Positions 1-6,046 of a stretch of DNA of 8,239 bases are shown here, in pieces. Below the pieces are notes generated by a model, which was not told where the DNA came from, did not search any database, and saw nothing but the letters and a program-made list of their open reading frames with translations. The stretch covers positions 1 through 8,239 of the forward strand of contig JABMOP010000585.1 of assembly GCA_013204125.1 (NCBI GenBank), read 5' to 3'. This DNA is from Rhodospirillales bacterium. GTDB lineage: Bacteria; Pseudomonadota; Alphaproteobacteria; Rhodospirillales; UBA2165. Position numbers and translations under genes: made by a program. The first letter of the stretch is position 1. Each line of letters opens with the position of its first letter.

Positions 1-1252
1 GTTCAGGGCTGGTCGATAACAGCGCCACCGGAGCGCCAATCAGCTCTTCGATGCGGCGGATGTACTTGATCGCGGTTGCCGGTAAATCAGCCCAGCTTCT
101 GGCGCCCTGGGTGCTTGTGCTCCATCCTTCGAAGGTTTCGTAAATGGGCTCCACTTCGGCCTGGCCCGAAATCGATCCTGGCAGAAATTCAATAATTTGC
201 CCGTTCAGCTTATATCCCGTGCAGACCTTCAATTCTTCGAACCCATCCAGAACGTCCAGTTTGGTCAACGCGATACCGGTCATGCCGTTAATTTTAACAG
301 CTTGGCGAACCATGACCGCATCGAACCAGCCGCATCGGCGCTTGCGCCCGGTTACGGTGCCAAATTCCCGTCCGCGCGCACCCATGCGTTCGCCATCATC
401 GTTTTTCTGTTCGGTCGGGAAAGGCCCGGAACCGACGCGCGTGGTGTAGGCTTTGGTGATGCCTAGTACGTATTCGGCAATTTTTGGTCCCTGACCGACA
501 CCCGCAGCCGCCTGACCCGCCACCGTGTTGGAAGACGTAACATATGGATAGGTACCGTGATCGACATCCAGCATGGCGCCCTGGGCGCCTTCGAACAGAA
601 TTCGTTTTCCAGCCTGTCTGGCATCGTCCAGGCGTCTCCAAACGGCATCCGCGTATGGCAGAATTTTAGGCGCAATTTCAATCAGTTGGTCAACAATATC
701 ATCGGCGGAAAGTTCGGGCGAGCCATATCCACGCAGCAGCGTATTGTGATGTTGCAACAATTGTTCGACCCGCATTTCAAGCACCTTCTTGTCGGCCAAA
801 TCACCGACGCGAATGGCGCGGCGACCGACTTTGTCTTCATAAGCAGGGCCAATGCCCCGCCCGGTGGTGCCGATCTTGTTGCCCCCTAAGGCAGCTTCGC
901 GTGTCTGGTCGAGATTGGCGTGCAGCGGTAAAATTAAAGCCGCGTTCTCCGCCACGACAAGATTTTCGGGCGAAATTTCAACGCCTTGATTTCTAAGCGT
1001 GTCGATTTCGTTTAGCAGCGCCCACGGATCAAGCACCACGCCATTGCCGATGACGCTTAGCTTGTCAGGGCGGACAATTCCCGATGGTAGCAAGCTGAGC
1101 TTGTATACTTTTTCGTCGATAACCAAAGTATGGCCGGCGTTGTGGCCGCCTTGAAAGCGGGCGACGACATCGGCCCGTTGCGATAGCCAATCGACGATTT
1201 TGCCTTTGCCTTCGTCGCCCCATTGGGCGCCGACCACCACGACATTGGTCAT
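1..1252 (-). CDS. purA: Adenylosuccinate synthetase PurA (3' end cut by window edge)
   Basis: PurA joins IMP and L-aspartate using GTP to give adenylosuccinate, the first committed step from IMP to AMP, in the cytosol. The N-terminus carries the GDEGKGK phosphate-binding loop at residues 12-18, with catalytic Asp13, and the GHNAGHT segment ending at His41-Thr42. Both residue numbers match E. coli PurA. Further on, GTTGRGIGPAYEDK, the EGAQG-DVDHGTYPYVTSSN block and the GRKRRCGWFD block are all intact. The window holds 417 codons and breaks off after LLSTSPE, about a dozen residues before the usual C-terminus of a roughly 430-residue enzyme; I see no frameshift. The ATG shares its A with the hisZ stop codon (TAATG), and an AAGAAGGGG Shine-Dalgarno lies inside the end of hisZ. 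The start is therefore well fixed, and translation is probably coupled to hisZ. Confidence 0.98.
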   Translation of the reverse strand, partial: MTNVVVVGAQWGDEGKGKIVDWLSQRADVVARFQGGHNAGHTLVIDEKVYKLSLLPSGIVRPDKLSVIGNGVVLDPWALLNEIDTLRNQGVEISPENLVVAENAALILPLHANLDQTREAALGGNKIGTTGRGIGPAYEDKVGRRAIRVGDLADKKVLEMRVEQLLQHHNTLLRGYGSPELSADDIVDQLIEIAPKILPYADAVWRRLDDARQAGKRILFEGAQGAMLDVDHGTYPYVTSSNTVAGQAAAGVGQGPKIAEYVLGITKAYTTRVGSGPFPTEQKNDDGERMGARGREFGTVTGRKRRCGWFDAVMVRQAVKINGMTGIALTKLDVLDGFEELKVCTGYKLNGQIIEFLPGSISGQAEVEPIYETFEGWSTSTQGARSWADLPATAIKYIRRIEELIGAPVALLSTSPE

Positions 1253-2424
1253 TAATTTTTCCCCTTCTTATTGGCGCCAAGGGCGCAAACGTCACCGTCA
1301 ATATATATGTGTGAGCAGCCGAGCCTTGCCGCTTCCACGGCATCATCGGCGCTGCCATCCAAAGAATTTACAGTGATCCATCCATCGCCGTGCAGCCGGC
1401 CGACATCGCCGAGGCTGGTATCCAGCGGTAGGAACACGCGTTCATGAGGTTTCGGTTTAGGGAGGGCGCGTAGGAGCGTATCGATAAACAGGGTAAAGCC
1501 GGTCGACGGTTCACCCTTGCCGTCATTGCCGGAAAGGTAGCGTCCGCCGCGTCCTAATTCCTCGCGCGCATTTATTGAAAAAATCGAAAAAGTGACCCCT
1601 TCGTGATATTCGTAGCCGCGCACTTCGACGGGATCGAGCGTCATTTTCAAATCGGGCGCGCGCGCTTTAACCGCTTCGATCACGTCGGCGAGATTTTTAA
1701 CAATCTGCTTGGCATCCGCCGGCAGGCTTAGGGAATTTAATATTCCAAGGGCGCTTTCAGCCGGTCCAATGGCGCTCAAAATCTCGTTGAATATCTCCGT
1801 ATCCAGACCCTCGATGGCGCCAACCGCCGCCGCGTCTTTTTCGGCTAACGCATTCCGCAATTTCAAGGTTGCGGCCTCATCGGGCGCCCCCAAACTTTGA
1901 ATGACGGCGCCAACCAATGTCGGCAGGCCGAGATCAATTGATAAATCCGATACGCCCACCTCTGCCAAGGAATTTGCAGCTAACAAAATAACTTCGGCAT
2001 CGGCGCGGCAGGACGGGGACCCGATCAATTCGGCGCCAACTTGGCCAAATTGCCGTTCGGGCCGCAACGGCGATCCGGTCACGCGCAAGACCTGGCCGGC
2101 ATAGCTGAGGCGCAAGGGGCGCGGCAGATCTGCCAGCCGGGTGGTGGCGATGCGCGCAATCTGAAGGGTCATATCGGCGCGTAGGCCAAGCATGCGCTGC
2201 GACACCGGGTCCATGAGGCGGAATGTTTGTGACGCGGTTGCGGCGCCGGCGCCGGCGATGAGGTTTTCTTCGAATTCGATCAAGGGTGGTTTAACGCGCT
2301 CAAAACCGTAGCGGGAAAAGGCCTGAATCAATCCTTCGCTGACGGCTGTTTCAAACTCGGCGTCGGGCGGAAGGATATCTTCCAATCCCGCCGGCAGCAG
2401 CGCGGGGTGAATTTTGCCGTTCAT
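1252..2424 (-). CDS. hisZ: ATP phosphoribosyltransferase regulatory subunit HisZ
   Basis: HisZ is a catalytically dead paralogue of histidyl-tRNA synthetase. It assembles with short-form HisG to make active, histidine-regulated ATP phosphoribosyltransferase, the first step of histidine synthesis. The 390-residue protein shows the class II synthetase core: LPAGLEDILPPDA near the N-terminus, a motif-2-like stretch at about 103-134 (RLSYAGQVLRV followed by RPERQFGQVGAELIG), the GYEYHEGVTFSIF segment at 270-282 and GRGGRY at 291-296. It lacks the C-terminal anticodon-binding domain of true HisRS, which supports HisZ. I chose the ATG at 2424 because homologues start close to the LPAGLEDILPP block. 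A TTG at 2514 would add 30 residues with no family character. The Shine-Dalgarno before 2424 is weak (GACGGA). hisG is not in the window, and purA follows with a one-base overlap. Confidence 0.95.
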   Translation of the reverse strand: MNGKIHPALLPAGLEDILPPDAEFETAVSEGLIQAFSRYGFERVKPPLIEFEENLIAGAGAATASQTFRLMDPVSQRMLGLRADMTLQIARIATTRLADLPRPLRLSYAGQVLRVTGSPLRPERQFGQVGAELIGSPSCRADAEVILLAANSLAEVGVSDLSIDLGLPTLVGAVIQSLGAPDEAATLKLRNALAEKDAAAVGAIEGLDTEIFNEILSAIGPAESALGILNSLSLPADAKQIVKNLADVIEAVKARAPDLKMTLDPVEVRGYEYHEGVTFSIFSINAREELGRGGRYLSGNDGKGEPSTGFTLFIDTLLRALPKPKPHERVFLPLDTSLGDVGRLHGDGWITVNSLDGSADDAVEAARLGCSHIYIDGDVCALGANKKGKN

Positions 2425-2585
2425 TGATAGTGGTCCGTCTCGATGGTATCTGCGCTCGGGAAAGGGGTTGGTAACCAACTGCCTGTTGTTAGCGCGTTTT
2501 CCCCGTTCGTCCAAGGCCGAACTTGACCGATGCCGCGCCTCCTTTGGTGCGGTAAAAATCCACGACGGTAAAAAATACCGGGTCG
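2425..2585 (-). promoter_or_regulatory. hisZ leader with candidate promoter, dyad and orphan Shine-Dalgarno
   Basis: This 161-base gap upstream of hisZ holds several signals on the minus strand. A candidate promoter is TTGGAC (2509-2514), a 17-base spacer and TAACAA (2486-2491), which would start transcription near 2479. A perfect dyad, GTTGGT-A-ACCAAC (2467-2479), would lie at the very start of that transcript. A full AAAGGAGG (2538-2545) has no ATG, GTG or TTG at a usable distance. A short hairpin, CGGTA with a five-base AT loop and TACCG (2566-2580), follows the stop codon of the upstream gene. Its T-run is in the loop rather than after the stem, so it is not a standard terminator. The bases are clear, but every functional reading is inference. 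Confidence 0.35.
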
Positions 2586-3188
2586 TTATTTGAATTTTGC
2601 CGGTTTTTGGCGGACGGTCTGGCCCATATGGTCAAGTAATACAGGCAGCATTGATCTTAAAAGAGCGTAGCTGTCGGTGCGGCCGAGCAACGCCGAGGCT
2701 TCGCCTTTCCACAAACGCTCGCCGCCGCGTTGATCCAAGGTTACTTCCAACACATATCGGGAAGGAATCGTGCCGGGTGGTTCCTTGCCGCGATTGAACA
2801 CGCCGCCATTTTCGCTGGAAAACAGGTTGAGGCGCACGCTTGCATCCTCGCCGCCGGTCCGCCCTCCGTGGCCTTCAACTTCCAGAACATGCCGGCGGCT
2901 GGTTGCTTTCCAATTGCCAAGAATATCGCGCGTTGAAAAAGAGATAATTAAGGCTGCATCTTTAGTGACTTCAAAACCACGGCTTTTCAAAATGGTCCCG
3001 AATTCCTTAGCCAGCTTCATGTTTTCGTCCGAATTATCCCAGGGGCGGACGGCCATGGCCCGGCCCGCGGGGATATTTTTATAGGCGACGGCAGTTATGA
3101 TGCCGTCCGCAGCCCATAGAGGCGTTCCCGCCGCCAAGGCCAGCCAGAGCAGAAATCCTTTAAAAACATGACGATAACCAATATTCAC
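2586..3188 (-). CDS. Exported protein of unknown function
   Basis: I do not recognise this 200-residue protein. It begins with a clear signal peptide: basic residues in YRHVFK, a hydrophobic core (FLLWLALAAG) and a probable cleavage site after PLWA at residue 26. The mature protein should therefore be periplasmic or envelope-associated. It has no cysteine, so it is not a lipoprotein. The mature part alternates predicted strands with a helix around DENMKLAKEFGTILKSRGFEV, followed by DAALIISFSTRDI. This layout loosely recalls DUF4136-type envelope proteins (a helix, then GF, then an acidic residue before a hydrophobic strand), but I cannot confirm membership. The GTG start at 3188 has GGAG eight bases upstream and directly precedes the signal peptide. 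It lies 90 bases after the glycosyltransferase and 161 bases before hisZ, all on one strand, so its job cannot be read from its neighbours. Confidence 0.85.
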   Translation of the reverse strand: MNIGYRHVFKGFLLWLALAAGTPLWAADGIITAVAYKNIPAGRAMAVRPWDNSDENMKLAKEFGTILKSRGFEVTKDAALIISFSTRDILGNWKATSRRHVLEVEGHGGRTGGEDASVRLNLFSSENGGVFNRGKEPPGTIPSRYVLEVTLDQRGGERLWKGEASALLGRTDSYALLRSMLPVLLDHMGQTVRQKPAKFK

Positions 3189-3278
3189 AGCCCCGTCTCC
3201 ACCGTTTAATTCAATGCCTACCCTTAAAATGGTACGCCTCGGCGGTGATTCAATGTCGGTAACGGCGAAATCTTGGAT

Positions 3279-4256
3279 TTAAAGGTCCGGGTACAGCGGG
3301 TCTTGAGGCTGGTTCTGAACATCGTAATTTAAAAATCCGAGAAGCAATACCGCGCCCAAGATAAATGTTAACGCCGCCAGGACGACAACGCCGGTCGCTG
3401 CGGCAATTCCCGTAGAATAGCTGGTATACCAATGCATGCTGCCAAATATTATGCCGAAACCGGTCAGCATCGATCCGAGCACCAGTTCGATGGACGCGAA
3501 GGTAAAATCGCGGAGTAAATAGTTATAAAACAGACGGCGAAACAGGTTGCGGGAATGTTTCCATGCGAAGGGCAGGAGGATGCGTGAAATCCGCAGCCCG
3601 CTTTTTTCGTCGCCGTAAATGGCGTCAATCGGCACATCGATAACAACCGCGCGGTTGATGTTCAAATGAAACAGCATGTCGGATTCGAAAAAATATCGGT
3701 GGTCGATATGGCCTAATGGCAATAGCTGGGCAACGCGTGCGTGGATGGCGACGAACCCGTTAGTCGGATCGAATAATTTCCAATAACCACTCGAAAGTTT
3801 TGAAGCGAACGATAACGCCAGATTGCCAATAAGCCTCAAAATCGGCATTCCTATGACCCCTTGGAGCCTGAAAAACCGGTTTCCCTTCGTGTAGTCGGCG
3901 CGGCCTTCAAGGATGGGTTTGACAAGCCGTGGGATCATTGCCGGGTCCATCTGGCCGTCTCCGTCGACTTTAACGATGATGTCCGCTCCCAACTCGATCG
4001 CTTTGGCAAACCCGGTCAGTGATGCGCCGCCGACACCTTGGTTCTGATCGTGGGTTATGACGCTTATTCGTGGATCGTTGGTCCGGGATTTTACCAATTC
4101 GCCGGTGCCGATCGGGCAGGCGTCATCGACGACAATTATTAGCGCAACCTCCGTGCCGAAGCTCTCCAACACCGGTAAAACTCGTTCGCCTTCCCGGTAA
4201 CAGGGAACGACGGCGGCAATAATCGGCTGGGAAGATGTTTGAAAATAATCACTCAT
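3279..4256 (-). CDS. Family 2 glycosyltransferase with two C-terminal membrane segments
   Basis: This is a 325-residue GT-A fold glycosyltransferase of the dolichol/polyprenyl-phosphate sugar synthase type (GT2). Such enzymes move a sugar from a nucleotide donor, usually to a lipid phosphate carrier, at the cytoplasmic face of the inner membrane. Visible motifs are VVPCYREGE (16-24), VVDDACPIGTG (42-52) with the Asp pair that contacts the nucleotide, the metal-binding D98-G-D100 in VKVDGDGQMDP, KGNRF (124-128), DPTNGF (163-168) and ESDM (191-194) near the acceptor site. Two hydrophobic segments at about 251-275 and 284-309 follow, and the protein ends in a short polar tail. The ATG at 4256 is preferred over a TTG at 4346, because the extra 30 residues look non-coding and the candidate promoter lies inside them. 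Sugar and acceptor cannot be told from the sequence. The gene is divergent from the Crp-type regulator. Confidence 0.9.
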   Translation of the reverse strand: MSDYFQTSSQPIIAAVVPCYREGERVLPVLESFGTEVALIIVVDDACPIGTGELVKSRTNDPRISVITHDQNQGVGGASLTGFAKAIELGADIIVKVDGDGQMDPAMIPRLVKPILEGRADYTKGNRFFRLQGVIGMPILRLIGNLALSFASKLSSGYWKLFDPTNGFVAIHARVAQLLPLGHIDHRYFFESDMLFHLNINRAVVIDVPIDAIYGDEKSGLRISRILLPFAWKHSRNLFRRLFYNYLLRDFTFASIELVLGSMLTGFGIIFGSMHWYTSYSTGIAAATGVVVLAALTFILGAVLLLGFLNYDVQNQPQDPLYPDL

Positions 4257-4286
4257 GCTGCATGGATTCGGTTGCAGGGTCCGCCG

Positions 4287-4315
4287 ACAATAGGACGGCG
4301 CTCGATCAAGGGCAA
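4287..4315 (-). promoter_or_regulatory. Candidate sigma-70-type promoter for the glycosyltransferase
   Basis: On the minus strand TTGCCC (4310-4315) is followed by a 17-base spacer and TATTGT (4287-4292). Each hexamer matches the consensus at four of six positions. Transcription would begin near 4280, leaving a leader of about 24 bases before the ATG at 4256. This placement also argues against the upstream TTG start of the glycosyltransferase. Confidence 0.4.
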
Positions 4316-4355
4316 GTAAAACACTGGAAAAATTACTTGAAAACAATCATTTGTA

Positions 4356-4386
4356 TATAATTGGCTATAAAGTTAGATACCCTAAC
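4356..4386 (+). promoter_or_regulatory. Candidate -10 element and dyad upstream of the Crp-type regulator
   Basis: A perfect TATAAT lies at 4356-4361 and a second TATAAA at 4366-4371, both in an AT-rich stretch upstream of the GTG at 4417. A convincing -35 is missing: TTGAAA at 4337-4342 is only 13 bases from TATAAT, and the hexamer at the right distance (TTACTT) is poor. A promoter that needs an activator would fit this. Just downstream, GTTAG-ATACC-CTAAC (4372-4386) is an exact inverted repeat with five-base arms, placed where a repressor or autoregulator could bind. The link to any regulator is inference. Confidence 0.35.
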
Positions 4387-4402
4387 GGGATGCTGAGCCC
4401 GC

Positions 4403-4410
4403 AAAGGAGT
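4403..4410 (+). promoter_or_regulatory. Ribosome binding site that fixes the GTG start of the Crp-type gene
   Basis: AAAGGAGT stands about seven bases before GTG at 4417. It is the best Shine-Dalgarno match near any in-frame start codon of this gene. The in-frame ATG at 4390 (residue 14 of the longer reading) has no such site and lies upstream of it. Confidence 0.8.
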
Positions 4411-4416
4411 ACACCC

Positions 4417-5115
4417 GTGAGTACGCCGAAGTCACAAAACCTGTCGAATATTCGGATTCTTTTGAGCTTGTCCGCGGACCAGCGAAGGGATTTCGAAGTG
4501 TCGTGCCGTTGGCGACGCTTTGCCGCCGATGAAATGATCATTGATCAGTTGGACGAATCCAACGACGTCTTTTTCATCACGCGCGGCCGGGTCAGGATTG
4601 TGAACTACGCGGTAACCGGCAAGGAAGTGGCGCTCGACGATTTGGAAGAAGGCCAATATTTTGGCGAGCTTGCGGCCCTGGACGGGCGGCCAAGATCGTC
4701 CACCGTGATGGCGCTGGAAGATTCCGATATCGCGAAAATGGCGCCCGAGCGGTTTCTTAAAGTCGTGCAGATGTATCCCGATGTCGCGCTTCAAGTTATG
4801 AAAAATTTAGCCGCCATTATCCGCTCATCGACCGAACGCATTGTCGATTTGAGCACATTAGGGGCTAATAACCGAGTTCAAGGAGAATTGTTGCGCCAAG
4901 CCAGGGCGGCCGAGCGGGACAAAAATATTGCCGTCATTAAACCCATACCTGTGCATAGTGAAATTGCCAGCCGGGCCAGCACAACACGTGAAACCGTTGC
5001 CCGGGTCATCAGTGAATTAACAAAAAAAGGCATCGTTAAACGAGAAAAAGATTCGCTGATTGTCTGCGATTTCAACCGGTTGGAGCACCTTGTTGATGAA
5101 GTTCGGGGATTATGA
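4417..5115 (+). CDS. Crp/Fnr-family regulator, probably cyclic-nucleotide-responsive
   Basis: This is a 232-residue transcription factor with an N-terminal cyclic-nucleotide-binding barrel (about 12-130), a dimerisation helix (about 120-145) and a C-terminal Crp-type winged helix-turn-helix (about 148-218). The phosphate-binding cassette reads GQYFGELAALDGRPRSSTV (79-97). It keeps Gly83-Glu84 and Arg93-Ser94, which correspond to G71-E72 and R82-S83 of E. coli CRP, so cAMP or cGMP binding is likely. The recognition helix TTRETVARVISEL (189-201) keeps Arg191, Glu192 and Arg196, matching CRP R180, E181 and R185, so a TGTGA-like half-site is predicted. Only Cys30 and Cys217 are present, so this is not an iron-sulphur FNR. 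I chose GTG 4417 because AAAGGAGT ends seven bases upstream; a TTG at 4351 in the same frame would run through the promoter. divK follows after 124 bases on the same strand, and the glycosyltransferase is divergent. Confidence 0.92.
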   Translation: MSTPKSQNLSNIRILLSLSADQRRDFEVSCRWRRFAADEMIIDQLDESNDVFFITRGRVRIVNYAVTGKEVALDDLEEGQYFGELAALDGRPRSSTVMALEDSDIAKMAPERFLKVVQMYPDVALQVMKNLAAIIRSSTERIVDLSTLGANNRVQGELLRQARAAERDKNIAVIKPIPVHSEIASRASTTRETVARVISELTKKGIVKREKDSLIVCDFNRLEHLVDEVRGL

Positions 5116-5188
5116 GTTTAAAATACCCAGAAAGGCCTTGAATTTCGTGCCGGAATTACAATTTGATAAGCAGTGAAACGGATGTTCT

Positions 5189-5220
5189 GCTCAGCATAAT
5201 TATAGGTGGTGAACCTGAGC
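5189..5220 (+). promoter_or_regulatory. Dyad over the candidate divK promoter region
   Basis: GCTCAG (5189-5194) and CTGAGC (5215-5220) form a perfect inverted repeat. Between them lie CATAAT (5195-5200), the best -10-like hexamer in the gap, and a small inner repeat, AGGT-GGTGA-ACCT (5203-5215). The right arm ends 19 bases before the preferred divK start. No good -35 stands 16-18 bases upstream of CATAAT. The element could be an operator at the promoter or, if transcription starts further upstream, a hairpin in the leader. Confidence 0.35.
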
Positions 5221-5239
5221 GGATGTAATGGAGTACAAG

Positions 5240-5605
5240 ATGTCAAAAACCATTTTAATCGTTGAAGATAATGAGCTCAACATGAAGCTCTTCAACGACT
5301 TGCTGCAGGCGCATGGTTATCAGACATTACAGACAAAAGATGGACACGACGCGCTGGGCCTCACCGAAAAGCATCTTCCCGATTTGATCTTGATGGATAT
5401 TCAGTTGCCGAAAATTTCCGGACTGGAGGTCACCAAGCAGATCAAGCAAAGGGATGAACTGAAACATATTCCGGTTATCGCGGTAACCGCATTTGCCATG
5501 AAGGGCGATGAAGAAATGATTATGGAAGGTGGCTGTGACGGCTATATATCAAAGCCTATATCGGTCCCAACCTTCTTGGAAACCATCGCCGGCTTCTTGG
5601 ATTAA
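5240..5605 (+). CDS. divK: Single-domain cell-cycle response regulator DivK
   Basis: DivK is a receiver-only response regulator. In Caulobacter it is phosphorylated by DivJ, dephosphorylated by PleC, and acts through DivL and CckA to lower CtrA activity, setting cell polarity and cycle timing. The 121-residue protein carries ILIVEDNELNMKLF with acidic residues Glu9-Asp10, phospho-acceptor Asp53 in LILMD, Thr83 in AVTAFAMKGDEE and Lys105 in YISKPIS. Asp53 has the same number as in Caulobacter DivK, and Asp90, the site changed in the cold-sensitive divK341 allele, is kept. There is no output domain. I chose ATG 5240 (MSKTILIVED), which has GGAG six bases upstream and matches known DivK starts; an ATG at 5228 would add four residues. 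pleD, the usual partner downstream, is absent: divK is followed by a terminator and a convergent gene. Confidence 0.96.
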   Translation: MSKTILIVEDNELNMKLFNDLLQAHGYQTLQTKDGHDALGLTEKHLPDLILMDIQLPKISGLEVTKQIKQRDELKHIPVIAVTAFAMKGDEEMIMEGGCDGYISKPISVPTFLETIAGFLD

Positions 5606-5692
5606 ATCAGATCTGACGGAACACGTGAACAATGCGCCGCTGGCTCGGTAATGCCGGCAGCTTGTTTCGATCTGATGATACTTAAATAAACG

Positions 5693-5723
5693 AAACGCGG
5701 TTGCAATCAGCAGCCGCGTTTTT
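5693..5723. terminator. Bidirectional intrinsic terminator between divK and rpmG
   Basis: A twelve-base stem (AAACGCGGTTGC at 5693-5704 with GCAGCCGCGTTT at 5710-5721, including one wobble pair) closes a five-base AATCA loop. On the plus strand the stem runs into TTTTTCGTTT, ending divK transcripts. On the minus strand the complement runs into TTTCGTTTATTT, which would end rpmG transcripts. It lies 88 bases after the divK stop codon and 31 bases past the rpmG stop codon on the other strand. Confidence 0.88.
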
Positions 5724-5753
5724 CGTTTCGGGTTGGCCAATTGCCGGACAAAA

Positions 5754-5921
5754 TTATTTAATTTTGCCTTCTTTGAACATCACGTGCTTGCGCGCAACCG
5801 GATCGTATTTGCGAAATTCCATCTTTTCCGTTTGGGTGCGTGGGTTCTTCTTGGTCACGTAATAGAACCCCGTGTCTGCAGTACTGACCAATTTAATCAA
5901 CATTGTACTGGATTTAGCCAT
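5754..5921 (-). CDS. rpmG: 50S ribosomal protein L33
   Basis: This is a 55-residue basic protein of the large ribosomal subunit, located near the E site. It reads MAKSSTMLIKLVSTADTGFY at the N-terminus, then YVTKKNPRTQTEKMEFRKYD and a C-terminus PVARKHVMFKEGKIK, which is the typical L33 pattern and length for alphaproteobacteria. The two CxxC zinc knuckles of the C+ form are absent, so this is the zinc-independent form. The ATG is secured by an in-frame TGA two codons upstream. Only a weak purine-rich site (GGATGATGAG) precedes it. A good promoter lies at 5977-6004 and a shared terminator follows the stop, so it can be transcribed alone. Confidence 0.97.
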   Translation of the reverse strand: MAKSSTMLIKLVSTADTGFYYVTKKNPRTQTEKMEFRKYDPVARKHVMFKEGKIK

Positions 5922-5949
5922 GACTCATCATCCATTTGAAATTGCTTCA

Positions 5950-5979
5950 GGTTCGCCCTGAATCTTAAGGGAGCGAACC
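5950..5979 (-). repeat. Inverted repeat over the -10 and start of the rpmG transcript
   Basis: GGTTCGC (5950-5956) and GCGAACC (5973-5979) form an exact seven-base inverted repeat. An inner CCT/AGG pairing extends the stem after a two-base bulge. The distal arm overlaps the proposed -10 hexamer and the rest covers the start point. No T-run follows on either strand, so it is not a standard terminator. It could be an operator, or a leader hairpin if transcription starts further upstream. Confidence 0.5.
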
Positions 5980-6004
5980 ATAGCGCGCCGCGGTTTAGTG
6001 TCAA
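5977..6004 (-). promoter_or_regulatory. Strong candidate promoter of rpmG
   Basis: On the minus strand a perfect TTGACA (5999-6004), a 16-base spacer and TATGGT (5977-5982, four of six matches) form the best sigma-70-type promoter in the window. Transcription would start near 5970, giving a leader of about 49 bases before rpmG. A strong constitutive promoter fits a ribosomal protein gene. Confidence 0.65.
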
Positions 6005-6046
6005 GTTTTTTCAGCGGGAGCTGTAGGGCGGCCGGGCGGAGCTTAT

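Noticed and set aside
144..889. Plus-strand open frames of 80-110 codons opposite purA
   Set aside because: They are antisense shadows of a full-length, motif-perfect purA and show no protein family character or ribosome binding site.
2490..2562. A 24-codon GTG-initiated reading frame upstream of hisZ that could be a leader peptide
   Set aside because: It has no histidine run and no Shine-Dalgarno before the GTG; the only good one lies inside it, so a his-type attenuator is not supported.
2566..2580. The CGGTA/TACCG hairpin as a terminator for the exported protein gene
   Set aside because: The stem has only five pairs and the T-run is in the loop, with no T-tract after the stem on either strand.
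4346..4351. Upstream TTG starts for the glycosyltransferase (4346) and the Crp-type gene (4351)
   Set aside because: Both would place the promoter elements inside coding sequence and add residues without family character; the GTG at 4417 has a far better ribosome binding site.
4337..4361. TTGAAA and TATAAT as a paired promoter for the Crp-type gene
   Set aside because: The spacer is only 13 bases, too short for sigma-70; only the -10 element was kept.
4373..4386. The GTTAG/CTAAC dyad as a CtrA box
   Set aside because: The half-sites are not TTAA and the spacing does not fit TTAA-N7-TTAA.
4432..4794. A 120-codon minus-strand open frame inside the Crp-type gene
   Set aside because: It mirrors the conserved cyclic-nucleotide-binding domain on the coding strand and has no features of its own.
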